From assembly GCA_963777285.1 (NCBI GenBank), contig CAVZPR010000001.1:434001-498000 (forward strand): a stretch of DNA of 64,000 bases. The letters run 5' to 3'. The stretch is from JAFARE01 sp963777285 (lineage in GTDB: Bacteria > Chloroflexota > Dormibacteria > Aeolococcales > Aeolococcaceae). Positions within the stretch are counted from its first letter, which is position 1. The number at the start of each line of letters is the position of its first letter. The notes beneath the pieces are model-generated. The model was not told the DNA's origin. It did not search any database and saw only the letters and a program-made list of their open reading frames with translations. This document shows positions 15,971 to 24,353 of this stretch, piece after piece. Both the position numbers and the translations under genes were made by a program.

Positions 15971-18006
15971 TGGCCGTCTACAACGTGGCCTGGTTCGTCG
16001 TGGTACTCCCGCTGCTGGGGGCGCTCACCTCGTTCATGGCGGAGACGCAGCGGCGCGCGGCGCAGGTCTGCATCGTCGTCAGCGGGATGACCTTCGTGCT
16101 GGCGGCGATCGTCCTCGTGGTGCGGCTGACGCACGCCAGCGGCGCGCCCTTCACCGGGCTGATCACGTTCTTCTCGTTCAGCCCGCCGGAGGGCAACCTC
16201 TTCGCCACGCGGTTCGAGCCGATGTTCGGCGTGCTGGTCGACTCGCTGAGCGCTGCCTTCGCCGCGGCGGTGTCGTTCGTCGTGTTCCTGGTGCAGGCGT
16301 ATGCGCTGGGCTGGTTGCGCGGCGAAGCCGGGTACCGGCGCTTCTTCTGGACGTCGTCCCTGTTCTCCTTCGCCGCGCTCGGCTTCGTCTTCAGTCCCAA
16401 CAGCTTCGACTCGTTGTTCATGTGGATGGCGGGGGCCGCCGCCGTGTACCTGATGGCGCTGCACTGGTCGGAGCGAGCGGACGCGGCCGCCCCGGCGCGG
16501 CGCGCGCTCGTGGTGCTCAGGGCAGGCGACGTCGCGCTGCTCCTCGGCGTCCTCTACGCGTTCATCAAGTTCGGCGTCTACGCGTCGCTGCAGCCGGCGC
16601 CCGCTGGCCAGGACATCAACGACCCCTTCTCCTTCACCACCATCGCTCAGGCCTCCGCCGCGGTCCTGCACCACCAGGTGAGCGGCAGCGGACCCAAGAC
16701 GCTGGCCGTGATCGCCGCGCTGGTGGTCTTCGCCGCCGGGCTGCGCGCCGCCCAGCTGCCCTTCCAGGTGTGGCTGAGCGAGCTCGCCATGGCGCCGCTG
16801 CCGGTGCTGGCGATGGCCGTGACCGCCGGCGCCGTGTTCCCCGCGATCCTCCTGGCACGCTTCTACCCGCTGCTCGTGCTGGTGCCGCACGCGCGCACCG
16901 CGCTGGCGCTGGTGGGCGCGGCGTCGGCGCTCGGCGGCGCGCTCATCGCGCTGGCGCAGCGCGACCTCCTGCGGATCGGTGTGTTTGCGGCCGTGGCCCA
17001 GCTGGGCCTGGCACTGGCCGCGCTGGGCAGCGGCGGCTTCGGGCCGGGCATGTTCGTGGTGTTCACGGCAATCTTCCTCAACGCGGTGCTGCTGCTCGCC
17101 GTGGGCAACCTCGTGCGCGTGTACCGGACCCGCGACGTCCATGAGACAGGTGGCGCATGGCGCCGGCTTCGCGTCACGTCGGCCGCGCTGGTCGGGTGGG
17201 CCGCAGGCGCAGCGGGCCTCGCGCTTGCCTCGTACTACACGCTCACGTCGGCGTTCGCCGGAGCGCCTGCCGGCGCGGGCCGCCTCGCGGGCGCGTCGCG
17301 AGACGCCGTCACCGCGCTGACGCTGGCCGCAGCCATTGTCATCGCGCTGTTCGCCGTGCGCCTCGTGCTGCTGGTGTGCGCCGGGCAGGTTGCGCGCCGC
17401 CGCGGCTTCCAGCACGAGCGCGTTCGCGACGCGGACCCGGGACTGCGCCGCTGGGCGGTTGTCGCAATCGTGGCGCTGGTGGCGTCGGTGCTGGTCGGGC
17501 TGCCGGGCCTCAACGGTGGCGGCGCGGGGCGCACCCACACCCCGGGCCTGAGCTTCACCCGCTTCGTGTTCCTGGGCAATTCGCCACCATCGCTCGGCGT
17601 CGACGGCTTTGCCCTGGTGCTGGTGCTGGTCGCGCTGGCCGTCGGAGCCGGCCTCGCCGTGCTGCTGTGGTCGCCTGCGAATCGTGATGCGCCGGCCCAG
17701 CTGGCCCCACGCGTCGCCCGCCTGACCCGTGCCCTGTCGCGCGCCCTGTACCTGGACCGCGCCGCGCACCGTGGCGGTGCACCGGTGCTGCTCGCCGCAG
17801 GCGCCGTGGCGCGGTTCGACGACGCGGTGATGGACAGCGTCGGCGGGGCGCTGGGCGACGTCCCGGATGGCGCTGCTGCGCTGACGGCTCGCCTGCGCGG
17901 TTCACGGAGCGCTCTGTTCCTCGCCGGCGGGATCACCGTCGTCGCCGTGGTGGCGCTGCTCGCGGTCCTGGCCGCCACCGGGCACTTCTGGGTGCGCACC
18001 GTATGA
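15970..18006 (+). CDS. NuoL-like (antiporter-type) membrane protein, degenerate pumping residues
   Basis: A 678-residue polytopic protein, about 15-16 helices, with the NuoL order of segments. Homology is seen at RALVVLRAGDVALLLG (NuoL ...TRVGD), LRAAQLPFQVWLSE (AKSAQLPL.TWL.D) and QRDLLRIGVFAAVAQLG (...D.KR..A.STvSQ.G). Key residues differ: the WEGVG glutamate is replaced in WMAGAAA, the TM7 Lys (AKSAQ) is Arg, the His and Lys of THAFFKAL become TAIFLNAV. ATG 15970 shares a base with the nuoK-like stop. Probably a structural relative of a proton pump that no longer pumps by the usual path. Confidence 0.75.
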   Translation: MAVYNVAWFVVVLPLLGALTSFMAETQRRAAQVCIVVSGMTFVLAAIVLVVRLTHASGAPFTGLITFFSFSPPEGNLFATRFEPMFGVLVDSLSAAFAAAVSFVVFLVQAYALGWLRGEAGYRRFFWTSSLFSFAALGFVFSPNSFDSLFMWMAGAAAVYLMALHWSERADAAAPARRALVVLRAGDVALLLGVLYAFIKFGVYASLQPAPAGQDINDPFSFTTIAQASAAVLHHQVSGSGPKTLAVIAALVVFAAGLRAAQLPFQVWLSELAMAPLPVLAMAVTAGAVFPAILLARFYPLLVLVPHARTALALVGAASALGGALIALAQRDLLRIGVFAAVAQLGLALAALGSGGFGPGMFVVFTAIFLNAVLLLAVGNLVRVYRTRDVHETGGAWRRLRVTSAALVGWAAGAAGLALASYYTLTSAFAGAPAGAGRLAGASRDAVTALTLAAAIVIALFAVRLVLLVCAGQVARRRGFQHERVRDADPGLRRWAVVAIVALVASVLVGLPGLNGGGAGRTHTPGLSFTRFVFLGNSPPSLGVDGFALVLVLVALAVGAGLAVLLWSPANRDAPAQLAPRVARLTRALSRALYLDRAAHRGGAPVLLAAGAVARFDDAVMDSVGGALGDVPDGAAALTARLRGSRSALFLAGGITVVAVVALLAVLAATGHFWVRTV

Positions 18007-19580
18007 ACCCGCTGGCGTTCAGCATGCTCACGTCGCACGTCATCGCGCAAACGACGCCCACGACGACCACGACTCAGACCGGGATCCAGTTTCCTTCGAT
18101 CCTCCTGAGCGTGATCATCTTCGCGCCGTTCGTCGGCTTTCTCCTGGTTCCGTTCTTCCCCGAGCGCGATGACGAGGAGCGCTCGCGCGTCCGCCTGGTG
18201 GGCGTCGCGGCCAGCGCGCTCTCGTTTCTGCTCACCGCGTTCTTCGGGATGCTGGGGCAGATCGGGCTGGCCGACGGTGGCGGGCTGAGCAGCGCGAACG
18301 AGGAGAACGTGCACTGGCTGCCGTTCTCGTTCGTGGCCAACTACCACCTCACGGCCGACGGCCTGAGCCTGACGCTGCTGATGCTCAGCACCCTGCTCTT
18401 CGGGTGTCTGTTCCTGCACAGCTGGAAGATCCGGCAGCGCGTGCGCCTGTACATCGGACTGATGCTGCTGCTCGAGACAGCCGTCAACGGCGTGCTCTGC
18501 TCGGCGGACTACGTGCTGTTCCTTCTGTTCTGGGGGATGCAGATCCTGCCCGTGTACCTGCTCGCACGTGTCTGGGGTGGGCCCGAGCGCGCGCGCGCCG
18601 CCAATCGCTACCTGGCGTTCGCGCTCACGTCGTTCGCGTTGATCATCGCCGCGGTGATCTTGGTGATCGTGAAGTCGGGACAGCAGACATCGGACATCGC
18701 GACCGACTACACGTCGCTGCTCGGACCCGTGGAGAACGCCGGATTCTGGCTCAGCTTTGCGGGATTCGCCATCGCGCTGGGGGTGTTCCCCGTGCACCGA
18801 TGGATGATCGACGTGACCGCGCAGGCCGGTCCCGGAGCGGCGGCGGCCGTGTCGGGGGCGTGCCTCATGCTCGGCGGCTACGGGCTGATGCGCGTTACCC
18901 TCGCGAGCTTTCCCGGCGTGGCGGTGCACTTCTCCCTGCTGATCGCCGGCGTCGCCGTGGTCGGCGCCGCGTGGGGGGTGCTGGGCGCGCTGGCGCAGGA
19001 CGATATGCGTCGCTTCATCGGCTATATCAACCTGGCGCAGATGTCACTGGTGCTGCTCGCCGTGGGCGCGCACACCTCCGTGGCGCTCGAGGGAGCCGTC
19101 TTCCTGCTCGTGGCTCATGGTTTCGGCGCGGGGATGCTCATCCTCGTATCCGGCTCCGTCGAAGAGAGGACGCGCACACGCAGCATCGCCGCGCTGGGCG
19201 GGCTCATCGCGCAGATGCCGCGACTCGCGGCACTCTGGATGTTCGCAGTGTTCACGCTCGTCGGCGTGCCATTCCTCGGCGGGTTCGTGGCCGACCTGCT
19301 GCTGTTCACGGGAGCGTTCCCGGCGCATCGGATCGCCACCGTGCTGGCGATGACCACGCTGGTGGTCGGTGCCGGCGCGCTGGTGTGGGCCGCGCATCGC
19401 ATCTTCCTCGGCCCGGCCAAGGAGGCCTACTCGCGAGCGCGCGACGTCAGCACGCTGGAGCTGACGTACCTCATCCCGATCGTGGCCATGGTGCTGCTCT
19501 TCGGTGTGCGGCCCGGAGCTGTGACGCCGGTGATCAGCAACGGCCTGCTGCCCATCGTCACGCGGCTGACGAGCGGCTAG
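18003..19580 (+). CDS. NuoM-like (antiporter-type) membrane protein, degenerate pumping residues
   Basis: A 525-residue polytopic protein. It is the best match of the set: VLFLLFWGMQILPVYLLARVWGG, GVFPVHRWMIDV, LGGYGLMRV, YINLAQMSLVLLAVG, LLVAHGFGAGMLIL and VPFLGGFVADLLLF all follow NuoM in order. The conserved FWE glutamate is Gly (FWG), the FAVK lysine is Ala (FAIA), the LLK lysine is Met, while the AHG histidine is kept and the FVGE glutamate is Asp. ATG 18003 overlaps the upstream stop as ATGA. Confidence 0.8.
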   Translation: MNPLAFSMLTSHVIAQTTPTTTTTQTGIQFPSILLSVIIFAPFVGFLLVPFFPERDDEERSRVRLVGVAASALSFLLTAFFGMLGQIGLADGGGLSSANEENVHWLPFSFVANYHLTADGLSLTLLMLSTLLFGCLFLHSWKIRQRVRLYIGLMLLLETAVNGVLCSADYVLFLLFWGMQILPVYLLARVWGGPERARAANRYLAFALTSFALIIAAVILVIVKSGQQTSDIATDYTSLLGPVENAGFWLSFAGFAIALGVFPVHRWMIDVTAQAGPGAAAAVSGACLMLGGYGLMRVTLASFPGVAVHFSLLIAGVAVVGAAWGVLGALAQDDMRRFIGYINLAQMSLVLLAVGAHTSVALEGAVFLLVAHGFGAGMLILVSGSVEERTRTRSIAALGGLIAQMPRLAALWMFAVFTLVGVPFLGGFVADLLLFTGAFPAHRIATVLAMTTLVVGAGALVWAAHRIFLGPAKEAYSRARDVSTLELTYLIPIVAMVLLFGVRPGAVTPVISNGLLPIVTRLTSG

Positions 19581-19586
19581 GCGACG

Positions 19587-21071
19587 GTGACCGGCTTCAC
19601 CGGCGTCCTGCTCACCGCGCTGCTGCCGCAGCTCATCCTCGCAGGCGTCGCTGTCGTCGGCGCATTGATCGCGCTGGTGCGGCCTCGCGAGCGACCGGAC
19701 CTGCACCGCTGGCTGGCGTGCATCGGCCTGCTCGGGGCCATCGCCGCGTCGGGCTTCGTGCTGTTCGGAGTGCGGCGTCGCGGCGACGGCGTGGCGCTGT
19801 CGGCATGGAACGGCGGCCTCTCCGTCGACAGGTTCTCGCTCTTCGTGACGATCGTCGCTTGCGGCATCGCGCTCATCACCTGCCTGTCGAGCGACTCCTA
19901 CCTGCGACGCATCCCGTCGCGATCGGGTGCCTTTTGCGCGCTGCTGCTGGTGGCCACGCTGGCGACGTCGGCGCTGGCCGCACAGCACGAGATGATCGCC
20001 CTCTTCATCGCGCTGCAGCTGCTGCTGGTGTGCCTCGCGGCGATCGCCGCGTTGCTGAAGACCGACGCGGTGGGCGCCGAGGCTGCCTGGAAGCTCGTGC
20101 TCGAGGGAGTTGTGGCGTCGGCGCTCGTCGCCTATGGCCTGACCCTGCTCTACGGCGTCACCGGGAATGACAGCCTCGCGTCAGTCGCCGCAGCGCTGCA
20201 CCGCGCACCGGCGGTGGCGACGCTCGGCGTCGCGCTCGTGCTGCTCGGCATGACCGGCTTCATCGGCGTCTTCCCCTGGGGCCGGTGGCCGTCTCGCGTG
20301 GCCGAGGCGCTTCCCGGTGCGGCGGCGGGATTCGTCGTCGTGATGGGGACCACCGGCGGTGTCGTGGCGCTGCTTCGCTTCGGTGTGAGCGGTCTGGGCG
20401 CAGCGGTGCACCCGTGGATCGGACTTGCCACGGCGCTGGTCGCACTCGCGTTGCTGCACGCGGCACTCACCGCGTTTCGCGCGCTGCGGATGAGCAGGCT
20501 GGTCGCGGCGGTGGTGAGCAGCCAGTCGGCATTGCTCGTGCTGGCATTCCTGGACTTCGGCGCCGCGGGCAGCGGGCTTGCTCAGGCGGGTCCGACGTCG
20601 TTCCTCTTCGCGCTTGTCGTGTTCGCCCTCGCGACCCTGGCCACCTTCACCGCGCTCGCGATGCTGCAGAACGCCGGGCTCGGCGACTCGCTCGCCGGGT
20701 TCCGCGGGCTGGCGCAGCGCTCGCCCGCGACGGCGCTGCTGCTGGCCCTCGCGCTGGGCACGCTGGTGGGACTTCCGCCGCTCGCAGGGTTCATCGCGCG
20801 GCTCTTCATCCTCACCAGCGCCTTCAGCGGCGGCTATGGCTGGCTGGCGATCGTCGCGCTCGCCTGCGGCGTCGTCACCGCGGTCCCGGTGCTGCGTGCC
20901 ATCGCGAGCATGTACGCGGAGACCGGCGACGAGCAACCGTTCACGCTGCTGGCGACACCGCGTCTGGGGCGCGTCGTGGCCACGACCTGCTGCTTCACCG
21001 CGGTCTGTCTGACGGTGCTCGCGGAGCCATTGCTGGTCGCGGCTCGCGGTGGTGCGGGCCCGATCCCCTGA
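19587..21071 (+). CDS. NuoN-like (antiporter-type) membrane protein, degenerate pumping residues
   Basis: A 494-residue polytopic protein with about 14 helices. VDRFSLFVTIV, GAEAAWKLVLEG and YGLTLLYGVTGNDSL follow NuoN (D.fs..., saEAalKY..lG, yG.slLYg.tG). The EAxxK lysine is kept, but the lFlglEl glutamate is Gln (LFIALQLLL), the FKlavvPFH segment reads GFIGVFPWGRW with neither Lys nor His, and the following VPK lysine is replaced (VMGTT). GTG 19587 begins 6 bases after the nuoM-like stop. A membrane-anchored redoxin follows directly. Confidence 0.75.
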   Translation: MTGFTGVLLTALLPQLILAGVAVVGALIALVRPRERPDLHRWLACIGLLGAIAASGFVLFGVRRRGDGVALSAWNGGLSVDRFSLFVTIVACGIALITCLSSDSYLRRIPSRSGAFCALLLVATLATSALAAQHEMIALFIALQLLLVCLAAIAALLKTDAVGAEAAWKLVLEGVVASALVAYGLTLLYGVTGNDSLASVAAALHRAPAVATLGVALVLLGMTGFIGVFPWGRWPSRVAEALPGAAAGFVVVMGTTGGVVALLRFGVSGLGAAVHPWIGLATALVALALLHAALTAFRALRMSRLVAAVVSSQSALLVLAFLDFGAAGSGLAQAGPTSFLFALVVFALATLATFTALAMLQNAGLGDSLAGFRGLAQRSPATALLLALALGTLVGLPPLAGFIARLFILTSAFSGGYGWLAIVALACGVVTAVPVLRAIASMYAETGDEQPFTLLATPRLGRVVATTCCFTAVCLTVLAEPLLVAARGGAGPIP

Positions 21072-21667
21072 GCGAGCAGGGGGACGCCGGGCCAACCGGC
21101 GAGACCCCCGGCGTCATCGGCCTGACGCGCCGGCCCACGGGCCACGAGTGGCGTCGCGCCACGGTGACGTTCGTCATCGGTCTCGTGGTTCTGTTCCTGC
21201 TGGTCCTGCTGGTGCACCCGGAGCCGCCGCTGCTGGCACCGGGGAGCAGCGCCCCCGCGATCACCCTGGACTCGGCGGCAGGGCAGCGCGAGACCGTGGT
21301 CGGCGGCGGAGTGCATCATCCGGTCGTGGCCGCCTTCATCGAGACCGCGTGCGTGACGTGTCAGCAGCAGGCGCCGGCGCTCTGCCGGGTGGCGTCGAGC
21401 TTTCCGCGCGCGTCCGTCGTGCTCGTCGACTCAGGGGAAGACCCGCAGAACGCGCTGCTGTCCTTCACGTCGCGGTACCTGCCCGCGGGATGCGACGCGA
21501 CGCTGTACGCGGATCCCGGCCTCGATGTGAGCAAGGCGTACCAGGTGCGTGTGGTGCCGACCGTCTACGTTATTGACGCTTCTGGCACGATCACGTATGG
21601 GGGACTCGGCGGCACGGGCGTCGCCGGCCTCGACGGTGCGCTGCAGCGGCTGTCCGGTGCGCGCTGA
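21068..21667 (+). CDS. Membrane-anchored thioredoxin/redoxin-like protein
   Basis: One membrane helix (TFVIGLVVLFLLVLLV) followed by an extracytoplasmic redoxin domain: PGSSAPAITLDSAAG, IETACVTCQQQAPALCRVA with a CxxC pair, VVLVDSGEDPQNAL, and the cis-Pro region YQVRVVPTVYVIDASGTI. It resembles TlpA/ResA-type thiol-disulfide proteins. The start is unclear: CTG 21068 overlaps the nuoN-like stop and GTG 21164 would begin right at the helix. Its placement as last gene of the complex-I-like module hints at a redox role for that module (inference). Confidence 0.7.
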   Translation: MSEQGDAGPTGETPGVIGLTRRPTGHEWRRATVTFVIGLVVLFLLVLLVHPEPPLLAPGSSAPAITLDSAAGQRETVVGGGVHHPVVAAFIETACVTCQQQAPALCRVASSFPRASVVLVDSGEDPQNALLSFTSRYLPAGCDATLYADPGLDVSKAYQVRVVPTVYVIDASGTITYGGLGGTGVAGLDGALQRLSGAR

Positions 21668-22514
21668 TCCCGGCCGCGGCGCGCGGGTGGCGCGGGCCGC
21701 GATCATCGCGAGCGTGCGCGGCGCCGGCCCGCTGCGGCGCCCCGCGGCCGACGCCGTCGGCCTCGCCTGGTACGCATCGCGGCCCGCGCGCGAACGGCTG
21801 CGGGCGGCGCACAACCATCAGCGTCTCGATCCGCGCCTGGACGCAGCAGCGGCGCGGCGCCTGGCGCGCCGCTCATATCGCGAGTACGTGCGGATGATCG
21901 CCAACTCCATCTGGGCGGAAGCGCTGAGCGGCGCGGACATCCTGCAACGGGTGCGCGTGGTGGGGCGGGAGAATCTCGCCGCGGCGCCCTCCGGCGGCGT
22001 GCTGACGCTGTGCCATTTCGGCAACTGGGACATCGCCGCCAGCGGCGCGCTGGCGCTCGGCCTGCCCATGACGACGGTGATGGCCCAGATCATCTCGCCG
22101 GCGTTCACCTGGATGGTGGCGGTCTCACGTCGGAGCAAGGGTTTCGAGCTGTTCACGCCGCAGCAGGCGGCACGCGGCCTGGTGCGGGCGCTGCGCCACC
22201 ACCGCTTCGTGGCGCTGATGGCCGACGTCCCCGAGGCCGGACCCACGGTGACCGTGCGCTACTGCGGGGGAGACGTGCGCTTCAGCGCGGTACCCGCGCG
22301 GCTCGCCGCTGCGCTGGGCACGCCGGTGATACCGGTGGCGTGCTGGCGCGAGGACGGCCACTGGGTGCTGCAGATCCACGCGGCGCTGCCCGTCGGCAGA
22401 GACGACGAAGACGCCGCCGTGATGTCCCGTGTCGCGCAGGTGCTGGAACCGCCGGTGCGGCGGCATCCAGAGCAGTGGTATCCGTTCCACGAGGTCTATG
22501 ACGACGGCGGCTGA
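21657..22514 (+). CDS. Lysophospholipid acyltransferase family protein (LpxL/HtrB or PatA-like)
   Basis: A 285-residue acyltransferase with the HxxxxD motif HFGNWD near residue 117 and the family pattern GVLTLCHFGNWD, FVALMADVPEAGP, ARLAAALGTPVIPVACWR, HPEQWYPFHEVY. In Gram-positive lineages such proteins acylate glycolipids such as phosphatidylinositol mannosides; in Gram-negative ones they acylate lipid A. Which applies cannot be told here. GTG 21657 overlaps the redoxin gene by 11 bases, and galK begins before its stop. Confidence 0.82.
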   Translation: MRADPGRGARVARAAIIASVRGAGPLRRPAADAVGLAWYASRPARERLRAAHNHQRLDPRLDAAAARRLARRSYREYVRMIANSIWAEALSGADILQRVRVVGRENLAAAPSGGVLTLCHFGNWDIAASGALALGLPMTTVMAQIISPAFTWMVAVSRRSKGFELFTPQQAARGLVRALRHHRFVALMADVPEAGPTVTVRYCGGDVRFSAVPARLAAALGTPVIPVACWREDGHWVLQIHAALPVGRDDEDAAVMSRVAQVLEPPVRRHPEQWYPFHEVYDDGG

Positions 22515-23661
22515 CCGGTCGCGGACGGCCACAGAAAGGGAAGCGTTGGCGGAGTTGGAGCGCGCCTTCGGTCCTGGAGCGCGGCCCCGCGCGGCATGGG
22601 CACCCGGGCGCTGCACCATCGTCGGCGAGCACGTCGACTACGCCGGGGGTCGGGTGCTGGCCGCCGCCGTCGAGCTGGGTGTCGCCGTCGCGCTGCGGGC
22701 CGCGGCAGACGGTGTGTTCAGGGCCGCCAGCCGCGACCGCATCGCGGAGCGCAGCGACCCGGGCCCGGTTGGTGACATAGGTGACCGCATCTTTGCTGCG
22801 GCGGTCGCGCTGCGGCACGCGGGCATCGACGTGCCCGCCTTCGAGCTCGGAGTCGCCGCCACCCTGCCGGAGTCCGCCGGGCTCGCGTCCTCCGCAGCGC
22901 TGACGTGCGCGGTGCTGACCGCGTTGCTGCGTCTCTCGTCTCGAAGCGTGACCACGCGCGAGCTCGTCGACCTCGCGCTCCACGCTGAACGGGATATCGC
23001 GGGCATCCCGTGCGGACCGCTGGACCAGCACGTCGTGGTCGAGGCGCCGCGGAACGGCGTGCTGCTGCTGGATTGCACCAGCGATGAGGCCTCGGCGATC
23101 CGGTGGCCCTGGGATGACGCGTCACTCTGCCTGTGCGCCACCGGCGAGGTGCACGACGTCGGCGGCGAGGAGTACGCGGAGCGTCGCGACCAGGTGGGCC
23201 GGGCCCTGTCGTTGCTCCGCGTCGACTCCTGCCAGGAGGTCGGCCCCGACCTGCTGGCGAGCGCGTCACTGGGCCAGGTGGAGAGGCGCCGCCTGCGCCA
23301 CGTCGTCAGCGAGAGCCGGCGGGCCTTCGAAGCGGCAGCGGCGATCAACCGCGGTGACCTCGCGCTGCTCGGTCGCCTGATGTCGGCCAGCCATCGCTCC
23401 CTCCGTGAGGACCACGAGGTGAGCACCGACCGCATCGACGCAGTGGTGCAAGCGGCGCAGCGCGCCGGCGGCTGCCTGGGCGCGCGCGTGGTCGGAGCCG
23501 GGTTCGGCGGCTCGGTGGTGGCACTGGCACATGACGCGGCGGTGTCCCGGGTGCGCGCCGCGATGGCGAACAGCGCCGGCACCGGCCTCTCGCGCACGTG
23601 GGCCCTGAAGCCCGCGCCGGGCCTGCGTGAGCTTGCCTCCGACGTGTTTCGCACCGGATAG
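22498..23661 (+). CDS. galK: Galactokinase (GHMP kinase family)
   Basis: Phosphorylates galactose at C1, judged from signature motifs. The 387 residues have APGRCTIVGEHVDYAGG (galactokinase signature, with Cys where Asn is usual), LPESAGLASSAALTCAV (ATP loop), GIPCGPLDQHVVV with the catalytic Asp, and GARVVGAGFGGSVVAL (motif 3). ATG 22498 lies inside the end of the acyltransferase gene. Other GHMP kinases of sugar metabolism are possible, since the N-terminal motif is not perfect. The TAG stop is part of the -10 box of plsY. Confidence 0.82.
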   Translation: MTTAADRSRTATEREALAELERAFGPGARPRAAWAPGRCTIVGEHVDYAGGRVLAAAVELGVAVALRAAADGVFRAASRDRIAERSDPGPVGDIGDRIFAAAVALRHAGIDVPAFELGVAATLPESAGLASSAALTCAVLTALLRLSSRSVTTRELVDLALHAERDIAGIPCGPLDQHVVVEAPRNGVLLLDCTSDEASAIRWPWDDASLCLCATGEVHDVGGEEYAERRDQVGRALSLLRVDSCQEVGPDLLASASLGQVERRRLRHVVSESRRAFEAAAAINRGDLALLGRLMSASHRSLREDHEVSTDRIDAVVQAAQRAGGCLGARVVGAGFGGSVVALAHDAAVSRVRAAMANSAGTGLSRTWALKPAPGLRELASDVFRTG

Positions 23662-23664
23662 ACT
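23659..23664 (+). promoter_or_regulatory. -10 box TAGACT whose TAG is the galK stop codon
   Basis: TAGACT ends 7 bases before ATG 23672 of plsY and begins with the galK stop codon. The same hexamer is the -10 of the rRNA promoter. Confidence 0.55.
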
Positions 23665-23671
23665 GCCGCCC

Positions 23672-24295
23672 ATGCGAGGGCGGCTCGCCGACACGGCCGG
23701 ATGCGCCGCCGGCTATCTCATCGGGTCGATCCCCGTCGGCCTGGTGCTGGGCCGCGCCCTGCGCGGGCTCGACGTGCGCGAACACGGCAGCGGCAGCACC
23801 GGCACCACCAACGTGCTCCGTCTCCTCGGACCCAGCGCCGCGGCGCTGACCTTCGCGCTGGACGTGGGCAAGGGCAGCGCCGCCGTGCTGGTGGCGAGGC
23901 GTCTCGGCGCCGACCGGGGTGGCCAGGTGGCCGCCGGCCTGGGTGCGATCGTCGGTCACTCCTGGCCGGCGCTGGCGCGCTTCCGCGGCGGCAAGGGCGT
24001 GGCCACCGCGTTCGGCGCGATCCTTCTGCTCTCACCCGAGGCGTCGGCCTTCGCCGTGGTCGGCGGCCTGACGGCGCTGGGCGCCACCCGGATCATGTCG
24101 GTGGGGTCGCTGAGCGCGGCGGGGTCGGCGGTTGCCGGCGCGGCCGTCGAATCGGCGCGCACCCGCGACCGCGCCTCGCTCGCATACGCCGCCGGCGCCG
24201 CGGCCCTGATCGCGGTGCGCCACCACGCGAACATCAGACGCCTGCTGCGCGGCGAGGAGCCCAGGGTGTCCCTCCGCCGCATGGCAAGGTCGTGA
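23672..24295 (+). CDS. plsY: Acyl-phosphate glycerol-3-phosphate acyltransferase
   Basis: Membrane enzyme of phospholipid synthesis that transfers an acyl group from acyl phosphate to glycerol-3-phosphate. The 207 residues show GYLIGSIPVGLVLGR, the motif GSGSTGTTNVLR (usually GSGNiGATN; Thr and Ser replace Asn-Ile), VGHSWPALARFRGGKGVAT, and a last helix. Start ATG 23672 gives the usual N-terminus directly before the first helix. Confidence 0.93.
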   Translation: MRGRLADTAGCAAGYLIGSIPVGLVLGRALRGLDVREHGSGSTGTTNVLRLLGPSAAALTFALDVGKGSAAVLVARRLGADRGGQVAAGLGAIVGHSWPALARFRGGKGVATAFGAILLLSPEASAFAVVGGLTALGATRIMSVGSLSAAGSAVAGAAVESARTRDRASLAYAAGAAALIAVRHHANIRRLLRGEEPRVSLRRMARS

Positions 24296-24341
24296 CGAGC
24301 CTGTTCAGGATTGTTGAGCCGAGCCTCCAGGGACCCGCTCG

Positions 24342-24347
24342 TATGAT
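24342..24347 (+). promoter_or_regulatory. -10 box TATGAT of a predicted leaderless mRNA
   Basis: TATGAT ends 6 bases before ATG 24354. Confidence 0.55.
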
Positions 24348-24353
24348 CCGTTC

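Noticed and set aside
15505..17769. A 754-codon open frame on the minus strand opposite the NuoJ-L-like genes
   Set aside because: Composition is dominated by Arg, Gly, His and Gln, typical of antisense frames in GC-rich DNA, and the plus strand holds clear homologues.
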